Shown here: positions 17,650-26,758 of the stretch, one piece after another
Layout: each line of letters begins with the position of its first letter
Position numbering within the stretch: position 1 is the stretch's first letter
Source of the DNA: Demequina mangrovi
GTDB taxonomy: Bacteria > Actinomycetota > Actinomycetes > Actinomycetales > Demequinaceae
DNA length: 64,000 nucleotides
Assembly: GCF_000759715.1 (NCBI RefSeq)
Contig: NZ_BBLU01000014.1
Span: forward strand, 1-64,000
Direction: 5' to 3'
Notes under the pieces: generated by a model
Told to the model about the DNA's origin: nothing
The model's input: only the letters and a program-made list of their open reading frames with translations
Database searches by the model: none
Position numbers and translations under genes: made by a program

Positions 17650-18945
17650 ATGCCCGGAGCAGTGATCGTCGGAGCCCAGTGGGGCGACGAGGGCAAGGGC
17701 AAGGCGACCGACCTGCTCGGCTCGCGCGTCGACTACGTGGTGAAGTTCAACGGCGGCAACAACGCGGGCCACACGGTCGTCATCGGCGACCAGAAGTTCG
17801 CGCTGCACCTCCTCCCGTCGGGCATCCTCACGCCGGGCTGCACCCCGGTGATCGGCAACGGCGTGGTCATCGACCTGCGCGTGCTTTTCCAGGAGCTCGA
17901 CGCGCTGAACGAGCGCGGCGTCGACACCTCCGACCTCCTCGTGTCCAACGCGGCGCACATCATCGCGCCGTACGCGCGCACGCTCGACAACGTCACCGAG
18001 CGCTTCCTCGGCAAGCGCAAGATCGGCACCACCGGCCGCGGCATCGGCCCGGCGTACGCCGACAAGATCAACCGCCTGGGCATCCGCGTCGGCGACCTCT
18101 TCGACGAGACCGTGCTGCGCGACAAGATCGAGGGCTCGCTGGTCGCCAAGAACCACATGCTCGTCAAGGTCTACAACCGCCGCGCGATCACCGTCGACGA
18201 GGTGACGGACGAGCTCCTCGCGTACCGCGACCGCCTCGCGCCGCACGTCACCGACACCTCGCTGGTGCTCAACGGCGCGCTCGACGAGGGTCAGAACGTG
18301 CTCTTCGAGGGCGGCCAGGCGACGATGCTCGACGTCGACCACGGCACGTACCCGTTCGTCACGTCCTCGTCCGCCACCGCGGGCGGCGCGTGCACCGGCT
18401 CCGGCGTGGGCCCCACCCGGATCGACTCCGTCATCGGCATCGCGAAGGCCTACACCACCCGCGTGGGCGAGGGTCCGATGCCCACCGAGCTGCTCGACAA
18501 GTGGGGCGACCGCCTCCGCGACGTCGGCCACGAGTTCGGCACCACCACGGGCCGCCCGCGCCGTTGCGGCTGGTACGACTCGGTCATCACCCGCTACGCC
18601 TCGCGCATCAACGGCCTCACCGACATCGTGCTGACCAAGCTCGACGTGCTCACCGGCATCCAGGAGATCCCGGCGTGCGTCGCCTACGACGTCGACGGCG
18701 TGCGCTACCAGGACCTCCCGCTCGACCAGGCGGCCTTCGCCGCGGCCGAGCCGGTCTACGAGACCTTCCCCGGCTGGGACGAGGACATCTCGGGCTGCCG
18801 CGAGTTCTCGGACCTCCCGCAGAACGCGCAGGACTACGTCAAGGCGATCGAGGAGCTCTCGGGCTGCCGGATCTCGACCATCGGCGTGGGCCCCGGCCGC
18901 GAGGAGATCATCCAGATCAACGACCTCCTCCACGAGCGCGGCTGA
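17650..18945 (+). CDS. purA: Adenylosuccinate synthetase
   Basis: 431 residues. Makes adenylosuccinate from IMP, aspartate and GTP, the first committed step to AMP. Diagnostic: [16 protein letters not shown] at the N terminus, [29 protein letters not shown] and [16 protein letters not shown] 17650 was chosen over an in-frame ATG at 17626 because the family starts [16 protein letters not shown] and GGGGAGGG sits just upstream. Confidence 0.96.
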   Translation: MPGAVIVGAQWGDEGKGKATDLLGSRVDYVVKFNGGNNAGHTVVIGDQKFALHLLPSGILTPGCTPVIGNGVVIDLRVLFQELDALNERGVDTSDLLVSNAAHIIAPYARTLDNVTERFLGKRKIGTTGRGIGPAYADKINRLGIRVGDLFDETVLRDKIEGSLVAKNHMLVKVYNRRAITVDEVTDELLAYRDRLAPHVTDTSLVLNGALDEGQNVLFEGGQATMLDVDHGTYPFVTSSSATAGGACTGSGVGPTRIDSVIGIAKAYTTRVGEGPMPTELLDKWGDRLRDVGHEFGTTTGRPRRCGWYDSVITRYASRINGLTDIVLTKLDVLTGIQEIPACVAYDVDGVRYQDLPLDQAAFAAAEPVYETFPGWDEDISGCREFSDLPQNAQDYVKAIEELSGCRISTIGVGPGREEIIQINDLLHERG

Positions 18946-19022
18946 GCCGCCCGGCCGTCCCGTCGGCCTGCTCTGCCCGCCCACCCCGCCAGGCAGCACC
19001 CCGTGCCACCCCGCGCCACCCC

Positions 19023-19158
19023 GCCGGGACGCTCACCATGCTTCTGCGCGCCGTTCCGATCCGCACGGGACGCTCACCTGCAGCGCCCGCGGCGGGGGTG
19101 CGGATAGCCGTCCCGTGCGGCGCACGAGCCACGGATTCCGCGTGGTGACCGTCCCGGC
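19023..19158. repeat. Nested inverted repeat, REP-like element (four arms)
   Basis: Outer arms GCCGGGACGCTCACC (19023-19037) and GGTGACCGTCCCGGC (19144-19158) pair at 14 of 15 positions. Inner arms CCGCACGGGACG (19061-19072) and CGTCCCGTGCGG (19109-19120) pair perfectly. GGGACGCTCACC also occurs twice in direct orientation (19026, 19067). The element fills much of the 366-base gap between purA and the next gene; the rest (18946-19022, 19159-19311) shows no gene. Confidence 0.6.
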
Positions 19159-19311
19159 GAGAGGGGGGCGACGGATGCGGATCTGCCCGTGATCCGGCAC
19201 GCCGAGATCTGCGGTTGCCTTCGGCGCGAATCGGTCATGTGGTCACGAATGGGACCGAGGGATCCCGGCGGGGCTTCAGAGGGGGGCGCCGCGTCAGACT
19301 GAGGGGCTTCG

Positions 19312-19815
19312 ATGATGAAGAAGATTCTGGCGACCCTGTTCGCCTCCGCGCTGATGATGACCGCGGCAGGCACCGCCGCCTCCGCCGAGGACACCACGTA
19401 CCGCGAAGAGACGGGCTGGGCTCAGGGCTGCGAGTTCGCCGGCGCCAACTGGGCCATGTACTTCGAGCCCTTCACCTGCACGCGCATCGTGGCGGGCAAT
19501 CCCAAGAAGCACGTCAACAACGTCGGCGAGGTCTGGATCGAGGACTACGACCCGGTCGCCGGCACCGTCACCGTCAACGTCGACCTGTGGGAGTGGAAGG
19601 CGCAGTACACGGACCCGTACGTGGTCCACATCGCCTACTCGGACGAGCCCTTCACCCAGAAGAACCCGGCCCCGGGCCGCTTCCCGATCAACACCGAGAA
19701 GCTCGTCGAGGGAGTCGACTACTGGACTCTGCTGCCGTACGGCGTCATCAAGGTCTACAACGTCCCGATCGCGAACTACTACGCCGTGCACACCGAGGTG
19801 CTGGTCAAGAACTAG
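19312..19815 (+). CDS. Secreted protein of unknown function
   Basis: 167 residues with a clear Sec signal peptide (MMKKILATLFASALMMTAAG, TAASA; likely cleavage after residue 25). The mature part of about 140 residues is rich in Tyr, Trp and Asp and has two Cys (GCEFAG, FTCTR) that could form a disulfide. GAGGGG precedes ATG 19312; ATG 19315 is an equal alternative. No family recognised. Base composition is less extreme than its neighbours, which may hint at acquisition. Confidence 0.7.
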   Translation: MMKKILATLFASALMMTAAGTAASAEDTTYREETGWAQGCEFAGANWAMYFEPFTCTRIVAGNPKKHVNNVGEVWIEDYDPVAGTVTVNVDLWEWKAQYTDPYVVHIAYSDEPFTQKNPAPGRFPINTEKLVEGVDYWTLLPYGVIKVYNVPIANYYAVHTEVLVKN

Positions 19816-19921
19816 GCAGGGCTTGAGGGGGGACTTGCGGGGGTCGCGGCTCGAGCTGCGGCCCCCGCGCCATGTCCCGAGCGCCCCGGTGCCCGCGCGA
19901 CCTCGCCCGCCGTGCACCGCC

Positions 19922-19927
19922 TAGACT
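19922..19927 (+). promoter_or_regulatory. -10 box TAGACT of purD-purC
   Basis: TAGACT, CGCACGC, GTG 19935. Sets the purD start. Confidence 0.6.
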
Positions 19928-19934
19928 CGCACGC

Positions 19935-21233
19935 GTGATCATCCTTCTCGTCGGCACCGGAGCGCGCGAGCACGCGCTCGCCCGCGCGCTGTCCCTCGAC
20001 CCCGCCGTCTCGCAGCTGCACGCCGCCCCGGGCAACCCGGGCATCGCGACCCTCGCCACCGTGGACGGCGACCCGGTCACGCTCCACGGCGTCGACGCCA
20101 CCGACCCCGTCGCGGTCGCCTCGCTCGCGGGTGCGGTCAAGGCGGACCTCGTGGTCGTCGGCCCTGAGGCGCCGCTGGTCGCCGGCGTCGCTGACGCCGT
20201 CCGGGGCGCGGGCATCCCGGTCTTCGGCCCCAGCGGCAAGGCCGCGATGCTCGAGGGCTCCAAGGCCTTCGCCAAGGAGGTCATGGCCGCGGCCGACGTG
20301 CCGACCGCCGAGCCTCGCGTGTGCCGCACGTCCTCGGAGCTCGAGGAGGCGCTCGACACCTTCGGCGCCCCGCACGTGGTCAAGGACGACGGCCTCGCGG
20401 CGGGCAAGGGCGTGGTCGTGACGTCGGATCGCCGGGAGGCGATCGAGCACGGCGAGGCGATCATCGACGCCGGCGGAGTCGTGGTGATCGAGGACTTCCT
20501 CGACGGTCCCGAGGTCAGCCTCTTCTGCCTGTGCGACGGCGAGACCGTGGTGCCGCTGCAGCCCGCCCAGGACTTCAAGCGCGCCTACGACGCCGACGCC
20601 GGCCCCAACACCGGCGGCATGGGCGCCTACTCGCCGCTGCCGTGGGCGCCCGCGGACCTGGTCGACGAGGTGGTGCGCACCGTCGCCCAGCCCACCGTCG
20701 ACGAGATGGCCCGCCGCGGCACGCCGTTCGTCGGCGTGCTCTACTGCGGCCTCGCGCTCACCTCGAAGGGCACGCGCGTGGTCGAGTTCAACGCGCGCTT
20801 CGGCGACCCCGAGACCCAGGTGGTGCTCGCGCGCCTCGCGACGCCGCTCGCCGGCGTCCTGCTCGCCGCGGCCGAGGGTCGCCTCGCCGACCTCCCGCCC
20901 CTCGCGTGGAGGGACGATGCGGCGGTCACCGTCGTCGTCGCGGCCCAGAACTACCCGGACGCCCCGCGCAAGGGCGACGAGATCACCGGCATCGACGAGG
21001 CCGAGCAGATCGACACCGTGCACGTGCTCCACGCCGGCACCGCGCTCGACCACCGCGGCACGCTCCTCAGCAACGGCGGCCGCGTGCTGTCGGTCACCGC
21101 GCTCGGCGCGACGCTCGACGAGGCCCGCGAGCGGGCCTACCAGGGCGTCGACCGCATCGTCCTGCCGGGAAGCCACCACCGCCGAGACATCGCCGCGCGC
21201 GCCGCCGCCGGCGAGAACCTCCTGGAGGCCTGA
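19935..21233 (+). CDS. purD: Phosphoribosylamine-glycine ligase
   Basis: 432 residues, ATP-grasp. Second step of purine synthesis, making GAR. Starts VIILLVGTGAREHALARALS (GTG), with PGNPGIATLA, VVVGPEAPLVAGV, VVKDDGLAAGKGVVV and the metal-site region TSKGTRVVEFNARFGDPETQ. purC follows with a one-base overlap (TGATG), so they are co-translated. Confidence 0.96.
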   Translation: MIILLVGTGAREHALARALSLDPAVSQLHAAPGNPGIATLATVDGDPVTLHGVDATDPVAVASLAGAVKADLVVVGPEAPLVAGVADAVRGAGIPVFGPSGKAAMLEGSKAFAKEVMAAADVPTAEPRVCRTSSELEEALDTFGAPHVVKDDGLAAGKGVVVTSDRREAIEHGEAIIDAGGVVVIEDFLDGPEVSLFCLCDGETVVPLQPAQDFKRAYDADAGPNTGGMGAYSPLPWAPADLVDEVVRTVAQPTVDEMARRGTPFVGVLYCGLALTSKGTRVVEFNARFGDPETQVVLARLATPLAGVLLAAAEGRLADLPPLAWRDDAAVTVVVAAQNYPDAPRKGDEITGIDEAEQIDTVHVLHAGTALDHRGTLLSNGGRVLSVTALGATLDEARERAYQGVDRIVLPGSHHRRDIAARAAAGENLLEA

Positions 21234-22129
21234 TGCCCGGTCACGCGACCCCGCCGCAGCACCTCGAGCTCGAGGGCTGGCGCCACGTCTACTCCGGCAA
21301 GGTCCGCGACCTCTACGAGCCCGTGGGCGAGCACCCGCGCGGCGACGTGGTGCTCGTGGTCGCCTCCGACCGCATCAGCGCCTACGACTGGGTGCTCCCG
21401 ACCGAGATCCCCGGCAAGGGCGGCATCCTCACGGGGCTGAGCCTGTGGTGGTTCGACCAGGTCGTCGACATCGTCGCCAACCACACCGTCGAGGCGCCCG
21501 TGCCGGCCGAGGTCGAGGGGCGCGCGATGGTCTGCAAGCGCCTCGACATGTTCCCCGTCGAGTGCGTGGCCCGCGGCTATCTCACGGGCTCCGGCCTGGT
21601 CGAGTACAACGAGAGCGGAACGGTCTGCGGCATCCCGCTGCCTCCGGGTCTGGTCGACGGCTCGCGCCTTCCCAAGCCGATCTTCACCCCCGCCACCAAG
21701 GCCGAGGTGGGGGAGCACGACGAGAACGTCGACTTCGACGCCGTGGTCGCCCTCATCGGCCTCGAGGACGCCACCGCGCTCCGCGACCTCACTCTCGCGC
21801 TCTACACGCGTGCCCACGAGATCGCGGCGGCGAAGGGCATCATCCTCGCGGACACCAAGTTCGAGTTCGGGCGCGACGGCTCGGGAGCGATCATCCTCGG
21901 CGACGAGGTGCTCACCCCCGACAGCTCCCGCTTCTGGCCGGCCGACGAGTGGGAGCCGGGTCACGCCCAGCCCAGCTACGACAAGCAGTTCGTGCGCGAC
22001 TGGCTGACCTCGCCCGAGTCCGGCTGGGACAAGAAGTCCGATGTGCCGCCGCCGGCGCTGCCCGACGAGGTGGTCGAGCGCACCCGCGGCCGCTACCTCG
22101 AGGCCTTCGACCGGCTGGCGAAGCACTGA
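21233..22129 (+). CDS. purC: SAICAR synthetase
   Basis: 298 residues. Joins aspartate to CAIR. Visible: YSGKVRDLYE, VVASDRISAYDWVLPTEIPG, ECVARGYLTGSGL, PIFTPATKAEVGEHDENV, and LADTKFEFG. Length and motifs match the longer (yeast- and actinobacteria-type) PurC. Start overlaps the purD stop. A short hairpin follows at 22161-22175. Confidence 0.96.
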   Translation: MPGHATPPQHLELEGWRHVYSGKVRDLYEPVGEHPRGDVVLVVASDRISAYDWVLPTEIPGKGGILTGLSLWWFDQVVDIVANHTVEAPVPAEVEGRAMVCKRLDMFPVECVARGYLTGSGLVEYNESGTVCGIPLPPGLVDGSRLPKPIFTPATKAEVGEHDENVDFDAVVALIGLEDATALRDLTLALYTRAHEIAAAKGIILADTKFEFGRDGSGAIILGDEVLTPDSSRFWPADEWEPGHAQPSYDKQFVRDWLTSPESGWDKKSDVPPPALPDEVVERTRGRYLEAFDRLAKH

Positions 22130-22160
22130 CCGCGGCGCCGGAGCCCCGCACCCAACGTTC

Positions 22161-22175
22161 CGCCCCCGAGGGGCG
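22161..22175 (+). terminator. Short GC hairpin after purC
   Basis: CGCCCC, CGA loop, GGGGCG, followed by TTCTT. A short but plausible terminator for purD-purC. It lies 11 bases before the next start codon, so it could also attenuate that gene. Confidence 0.5.
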
Positions 22176-22185
22176 TTCTTCCAGC

Positions 22186-22659
22186 ATGGGACGGATGCCG
22201 ATGGTGGCGATGGTCGCGGTGCTGGGAGCGCTGGTCCTCGGGACGCTGCTCAGCGCGTGCGCGGTGCCGGGCTCGCCTGCGGAGCAGATCGGGCCGACGG
22301 GCTTCGACGACACGATCGACCTCGGCATTCCCGGCGCGTTGATCGGGACCGTCGGTGGTGTCGAGGGCTACCCGGCCTGCCACAACGAGTCGATCACCTA
22401 CGACGGCACCACCTGGTACCCGTTCCTGCCGGAGAACCTCGCGGACTTCCCCGAGGTCGTGGCGCTCGCCTCGACCGGCGGCGGCCTGGGCGGAGGGACG
22501 ATGCGCATCGTCCTGCCCGCGGTCGTCGCGCCGGGGCCGGGCGACGACGTGGGAACGCTCAGCGTCTACGAGGGCGGCTTCGCGTACTGGATCTCCGATT
22601 CCGGCGATCTCGAGACCTGGCTCACCGACCGGGAGCTCAGCTACCCCTGGATCTGCTGA
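22186..22659 (+). CDS. Small lipoprotein of unknown function
   Basis: 157 residues. Hydrophobic signal peptide ending in the lipobox LLSAC (lipidated Cys25), so the protein should be anchored outside the membrane. The mature part has one further Cys pair candidate (PACHNES and the C-terminal YPWIC). I do not recognise the family. It converges on the TRIC-like gene with four bases between the stop codons. Confidence 0.7.
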   Translation: MGRMPMVAMVAVLGALVLGTLLSACAVPGSPAEQIGPTGFDDTIDLGIPGALIGTVGGVEGYPACHNESITYDGTTWYPFLPENLADFPEVVALASTGGGLGGGTMRIVLPAVVAPGPGDDVGTLSVYEGGFAYWISDSGDLETWLTDRELSYPWIC

Positions 22660-22663
22660 GCCG

Positions 22664-23371
22664 CTACGCGTGGCTCTCGGTCTGGAGCTCGCGCTTCTGG
22701 ACCACGGCGACGGACGGCACGCCCCAGCCGCGCCGGAGCGAGAGCGTCCGCAGCACGAGGATGACGAGCAGCGGGACCCAGAACACCACCTCGGCGGGCG
22801 CGCCGGCAGCCCAGAGCGCCCAGAGCGCGAACGCTCCGCCGAGAGCCGCGGTCGCGTAGAGCTGGCCGTTCCAGAACACCTCGGGTACCTGCGCCGCGAA
22901 CAGGTCGCGAAGGATGCCGCCGCCCACGCCGTTGACCACGCCCACGATCATCGCGGCCACGGGGCTCGCGCCGGCATCCAGCGCGATGCCGGTGCCGATG
23001 ACGACGAAGATCGCGAGCCCGGCCGCATCGGAGTGCTCGACGATGCGGTGACGCGCGAGGGCGCCCAGGTCGCGGCGGCGCGCGAAGGGCGCGATCGCGA
23101 GGGCTGTGGCGATCGCCACGAGCACCAGCGTGGGGTTCTCGATCCAGAAGACGGGCTGGCGCAGCAGGAGGTCGCGCATCGTCCCGCCGCCGACGGCGAC
23201 GAGGCCCGCGAGGACCACCGCGCCCACGAGGTCCATGCGGCGACGGCTCGCGGCGACCGCGCCCGAGATCGCGAACGCGACAGTCCCGAGGTACTCGAGC
23301 ACCATGCGCAGGGTCCCCAGCGCGTGCGTGAGGATCACGTCGGGATCGACGACGGCGACAAGGGTGTGCAT
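22664..23371 (-). CDS. UPF0126/TRIC-type membrane channel protein
   Basis: 235 residues, seven predicted helices in two repeated halves. The duplicated motif is the sign of the family: GAVVLAGLVAVGGGTMRDLL in the first half and AAMIVGVVNGVGGGILRDLF in the second. Prokaryotic TRIC proteins are trimeric cation channels. ATG 23371 has GGAG six to ten bases upstream; the in-frame region before it is not protein-like. Confidence 0.9.
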   Translation of the reverse strand: MHTLVAVVDPDVILTHALGTLRMVLEYLGTVAFAISGAVAASRRRMDLVGAVVLAGLVAVGGGTMRDLLLRQPVFWIENPTLVLVAIATALAIAPFARRRDLGALARHRIVEHSDAAGLAIFVVIGTGIALDAGASPVAAMIVGVVNGVGGGILRDLFAAQVPEVFWNGQLYATAALGGAFALWALWAAGAPAEVVFWVPLLVILVLRTLSLRRGWGVPSVAVVQKRELQTESHA

Positions 23372-23452
23372 GAGGGGCTCCGTTCGGGGGACGGTCAAGC
23401 GTAAGCGCCCCGAAGGGTCCGCTTCGCGCCTCTGTGCACCCCGTCGCGCCGG

Positions 23453-23458
23453 TAGACT
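23453..23458 (+). promoter_or_regulatory. -10 box TAGACT of purS-purQ
   Basis: TAGACT, TCGGCGC, ATG 23466. The same hexamer as at purD. Confidence 0.6.
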
Positions 23459-23465
23459 TCGGCGC

Positions 23466-23780
23466 ATGGCCACGATCCTCGTCCACGTCATGCCCAAGCC
23501 CGAGATCCTCGACCCGCAGGGCAAGGCCGTCGGCGCCGCCCTGCCGCGTCTCGGCTTCGACGGCATCTCCCAGGTCCGTCAGGGCAAGCGCTTCGAGCTC
23601 ACCGTCGACGGCGAGGTCACCGACGAGGTGCTCGCCAACGTCCGCAAGGCGGCCGAGACGCTGCTGAGCAACCCCGTGATCGAGGACGTCGTCCAGGTCA
23701 AGGTGGTCCGCGAGGGCGGCTGCGGCTGCGGCGGCCACGGCCACGGCGCGGGCAAGGCCGAGAAGGACCTGCTCGCGTGA
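23466..23780 (+). CDS. purS: FGAM synthase subunit PurS with a Cys/Gly/His tail
   Basis: 104 residues; usual PurS is about 80. Residues 1-83 are standard ([39 protein letters not shown]). PurS bridges PurL and PurQ in FGAR amidotransferase. The last 20 residues add [20 protein letters not shown], two Cys and two His in a glycine-rich run, which looks like a metal site. GTGA overlap with purQ. Confidence 0.92.
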   Translation: MATILVHVMPKPEILDPQGKAVGAALPRLGFDGISQVRQGKRFELTVDGEVTDEVLANVRKAAETLLSNPVIEDVVQVKVVREGGCGCGGHGHGAGKAEKDLLA

Positions 23781-24481
23781 CCGCGCGCATCGGCGTCGTC
23801 ACCTTCCCGGGGACGCTCGACGACCGTGACGCCTCCCGGGCCGTGCGGCTCGCCGGTGCCGAGGCCGTGGAGCTGTTCCACGCGGACGCGGACCTCAAGG
23901 ACGTCGACGCCGTGGTGCTCCCCGGCGGCTTCTCCTACGGCGACTACCTCCGCGCCGGCGCGATCAGCCGCTTCGCGCCCATCATGGACAAGGTCGTCGA
24001 CGCCGCGAACGGCGGCATGCCCGTGCTGGGCATCTGCAACGGCTTCCAGGTGCTGACCGAGGTCCACCTGCTGCCCGGCTCGATGATCAAGAACGAGCAC
24101 CTGCACTTCATCTGCCGCGACCAGACGCTGCGCGTCGAGAACGCGGAGACCTCCTGGACCACCGAGTACCAGGACGGCGAGGAGATCGTCATCCCGCTGA
24201 AGAACCAGGACGGCCAGTACGTCGCGGACGACTACACGCTCGACCAGCTCGAGGCCGAGGGTCGCGTCGCGTTCCGCTACGTCGGCTGGAACCCCAACGG
24301 CTCGCGCCGCGACATCGCCGGCATCACCAACGAGCGTGGCAACGTCGTGGGCCTCATGCCTCACCCCGAGCACGCGGTCGAGGCAGGCTTCGGTCCCGAC
24401 TCGCGCGAGAGCGGCCGCATGGGCACCGACGGGCTCGCGTTCTTCACGTCCGCGATCAAGGGCCTGCTCGCCACCGCCTAG
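23777..24481 (+). CDS. purQ: FGAM synthase glutaminase subunit
   Basis: 234 residues. Class I glutamine amidotransferase delivering ammonia to PurL. Catalytic Cys in [10 protein letters not shown], and the His/Glu pair in [31 protein letters not shown] is the PurQ signature. GTG 23777 overlaps the purS stop. purL lies 22 kb away at 46.3 kb. Confidence 0.96.
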   Translation: MTARIGVVTFPGTLDDRDASRAVRLAGAEAVELFHADADLKDVDAVVLPGGFSYGDYLRAGAISRFAPIMDKVVDAANGGMPVLGICNGFQVLTEVHLLPGSMIKNEHLHFICRDQTLRVENAETSWTTEYQDGEEIVIPLKNQDGQYVADDYTLDQLEAEGRVAFRYVGWNPNGSRRDIAGITNERGNVVGLMPHPEHAVEAGFGPDSRESGRMGTDGLAFFTSAIKGLLATA

Positions 24482-24490
24482 CGGTGCGAT

Positions 24491-24506
24491 GCGCCCCGTG
24501 GGGCGC
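24491..24506 (+). terminator. GC hairpin after purQ
   Basis: GCGCCCC and GGGGCGC around GT. A second weak hairpin (GCCCTGCGGGGC) follows. Together they may end the purS-purQ transcript. Confidence 0.4.
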
Positions 24507-24568
24507 TGACGACGGTTCTCGGAGCTCCTGGCGCCCTGCGGGGCATCCGACGACGCAGGGAGGGGACG

Positions 24569-25234
24569 ATGCAGCGCGCCCAGGTGATCGCAACGCTCGC
24601 CGTCGCGGTGGCGAGGGCCGCATCGTCCGCCACCCGTCCGCTCCGGGTCGGGATCGACGGCGCCGACGGCGCCGGCAAGACGACCACGCGCCTCGCGCTC
24701 GCCGTGGAGCTGCGCCTCCGGGGCGCCCATGTGATCGAGGCGAGCCTCGACGACTTCCACCACCCGCGCGTGCACCGCTACCGGCAGGGGCGCGACTCGT
24801 GGCGCGGCTACACCGACGACGCCTTCGACCTCGCTCGCGTCCGCCGCGACCTGCTCGACCCGCTCGGCCCCGGGGGCGACCGCCGCTTCCGTGCCAAGGC
24901 GCACGACCTCGCCACCGACCGCGAGCTCGACGAACCGTGGGCGCACGCGACGCCCGGTGCGATCCTGCTGCTCGACGGCGTGATGCTCCAGCGGCCCGAG
25001 CTGGCCGACGCGCTCGACCTCGTGATCTACCTCGACGCCTCCGAGGCGGAGCGCTGCCGGCGCCTCGCCGAGCGCGACGGAGCCGACCCCGATCCCGAGG
25101 CGCCCGCGAACGTGCGGTACACCCTCGCGCATCGTCATTACCAGGCGTTCTGTCGCCCTCGGGAGCGCGCGCACCTCGTGGTCGGCACCGAGGACCTCGC
25201 GGCGCCGACGATTCTGAGAGGATCGCCCTCATGA
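24569..25234 (+). CDS. Uridine kinase-like P-loop NTPase
   Basis: 221 residues. Walker A GADGAGKTTTRLALA near residue 31; the next block VIEASLDDFHHPRVHRYRQG resembles the uridine/pantothenate kinase family, where an acidic DDFY-like motif binds the nucleoside; LLLDGVMLQRPELADALDLV and a lid (EAERCRRLAERD) follow. Likely a nucleoside or small-molecule kinase. The ATG lies inside a GGACGATGC copy. Overlaps the next gene (ATGA). Confidence 0.8.
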   Translation: MQRAQVIATLAVAVARAASSATRPLRVGIDGADGAGKTTTRLALAVELRLRGAHVIEASLDDFHHPRVHRYRQGRDSWRGYTDDAFDLARVRRDLLDPLGPGGDRRFRAKAHDLATDRELDEPWAHATPGAILLLDGVMLQRPELADALDLVIYLDASEAERCRRLAERDGADPDPEAPANVRYTLAHRHYQAFCRPRERAHLVVGTEDLAAPTILRGSPS

Positions 25235-26031
25235 TCACCGAGTCCGTCGTGCTGACCGTGAAGCCCGGCCACGAGGCTCCGTACGAGCGCGCGTTCCGTG
25301 CGGCGTCCTTCATCATCGCGCGCCAGCGTGGCTACCTCGGCCACTCCCTCAAGCGCGGCATGGAGGACCCCTCGACGTACCTGCTGACCGTCGAGTGGGA
25401 GACCCTCGAGGACCACGAGGAGGGCTTCCGCGGCAGCGCCGACTACCAGGAGTGGCGCGCGCTGCTCCACCCCTTCTACGACGCCCTGCCGTCCGTCCCG
25501 CACTACGGCGAGGACCTCGCCGCGTCCGCCGCCGCGTGGGCCGACGCGCCCGATCCCGCGGACGAGGACGCTCTCGCCCGCTTCTGGGAGCGCTGCCGCG
25601 CCGAGGTGCCGGGCCTCCCGGAGGCGCGGCCCGAGGCGTGGGCGTTCGGCGCGACCCGTGCGCACGCGGACGTCCTGCTCGAGCTGGTGCTCGCCGGCGT
25701 GAAGACCGGCACGGCGGGCGCGCTGTGGGAGTACGAGGCGGACGGCGACCCCGTCCCCGAGGTCGGCGAGCTCAGCATCATCCTCGACGCGGACGGTGCC
25801 CCGCAGGCGCTGATCGAGACCACGGACGTGAGCATCGTGCCGTTCGACCGCGTCGACGCGGACCATGCGGCGTCCGAGGGCGAGGGCGACCGCACGCTCG
25901 AGCATTGGCGCGAGGTCCACGGGCGCTTCTGGCGCACCTACGCGCGGATGGCGCACCCCTTCGCGGCCGACATGCCGGTCGTGTGCGAGCGCTTCCGGCT
26001 GGTCCTCGCCGCCGGGGCGCCGCGCCCCTGA
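25231..26031 (+). CDS. Fusion: antibiotic-biosynthesis-monooxygenase-like domain plus ASCH domain
   Basis: 266 residues. Residues 1-95 form a ferredoxin-like ABM domain (ITESVVLTVKPGHEAPYERA, YLGHSLKRGMEDPSTYLLTV, EWETLEDHEEGFRGSADYQE). Residues 105-260 resemble an ASCH domain (LARFWERCRAEVPGL, VLAGVKTGTAGALWEYEADG, VGELSIILDADGAPQALIET, CERFRLV), a PUA-like fold linked to RNA binding. I know of no standard function for the pair. Translationally coupled to the kinase-like gene (ATGA) with GAGAGG upstream. Confidence 0.75.
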   Translation: MITESVVLTVKPGHEAPYERAFRAASFIIARQRGYLGHSLKRGMEDPSTYLLTVEWETLEDHEEGFRGSADYQEWRALLHPFYDALPSVPHYGEDLAASAAAWADAPDPADEDALARFWERCRAEVPGLPEARPEAWAFGATRAHADVLLELVLAGVKTGTAGALWEYEADGDPVPEVGELSIILDADGAPQALIETTDVSIVPFDRVDADHAASEGEGDRTLEHWREVHGRFWRTYARMAHPFAADMPVVCERFRLVLAAGAPRP

Positions 26032-26041
26032 GGCGCCCGGC

Positions 26042-26389
26042 TCAGCGCGCCGCGGGAGCGAGCCGCCGCGAGCGGCCCAGCAGCACGATGCCGCCCGTGC
26101 AGATTGCGAGCGCGAGGGTCATCGCGTTGCCCAGATAGACGTCGCCGGTCGGCGTCACGGTCGCGACCAGCGCCGCGCCGGCCGCCCATGCCCAGCGCTC
26201 CTCGCGCACCAGCACGACGGCGGCCGCGGAGCAGGCGAGCCCCACCGCGAGGCACGCTCCGACGAGGAGCCGCTCGCCCGCCTCGAGCCCGGTCCACGCC
26301 TCGGCGGCGAACCACGCGGACGTCCCCGCGAGCGCGACCATGCTCAGCACGGCCAGCACCATCGACGAGCGCGCGAGCGAGGCGATCAT
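26042..26389 (-). CDS. Small four-helix membrane protein, unknown
   Basis: 115 residues, nearly all hydrophobic, with four likely helices (about 8-28, 40-60, 67-82, 88-104) and a basic C terminus (GRSRRLAPAAR). No motif recognised. It converges on the ABM-ASCH gene. Confidence 0.6.
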   Translation of the reverse strand: MIASLARSSMVLAVLSMVALAGTSAWFAAEAWTGLEAGERLLVGACLAVGLACSAAAVVLVREERWAWAAGAALVATVTPTGDVYLGNAMTLALAICTGGIVLLGRSRRLAPAAR

Positions 26390-26396
26390 GCGCGCG

Positions 26397-26402
26397 ACCC
26401 TA
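26397..26402 (-). promoter_or_regulatory. -10 box TAGGGT
   Basis: Minus-strand TAGGGT, CGCGCGC, ATG 26389. Supports this small ORF being a real gene. Confidence 0.55.
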
Positions 26403-26438
26403 CTCGCGCATCGTGCCCGCTACAAGGCTCGTGCGCCG

Positions 26439-26741
26439 CTACGGGCGGACGGGTGCCGCGGCATCGTGCCCGACCACCGTCGCCCAGGGGAGGACGCGCC
26501 AGCTCGAGGCGATGCCGTGCAGCACGTACGGGTCCGAGGCCGCGTGCGTCGAGGCGAGCGCGACCGGGTCGTCGCCCATGAAGATCATCACGCCCGTATA
26601 GGGGCCCTCGCCGGCGGCGCCGCCGAGCAGCATGTCGCCTCGCTCGACGGCCGCACACGCGTAGGCGAGGTGCTCGCGGCGGTAGGGGAGACGTGCGGTG
26701 AGGTGGTCGTCGCCGAAGTCGTACTCGAGCAGCGCGTGCAT
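26439..26741 (-). CDS. YciI-family protein
   Basis: 100 residues with the YCII ferredoxin-like pattern: N-terminal strand, YRREHLAYACAAVERGDMLL, the acidic/His positions, and GVMIFMGDDPVALASTHAAS with DPYVLHGI. Related YciI proteins may act as small enzymes or binding proteins; the role is unknown. AGGAGG precedes the ATG. Follows the LLM oxidoreductase gene in the same direction, 17 bases away, so probably one operon. Confidence 0.85.
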   Translation of the reverse strand: MHALLEYDFGDDHLTARLPYRREHLAYACAAVERGDMLLGGAAGEGPYTGVMIFMGDDPVALASTHAASDPYVLHGIASSWRVLPWATVVGHDAAAPVRP

Positions 26742-26758
26742 GGGTGCCTCCTGAGCCT

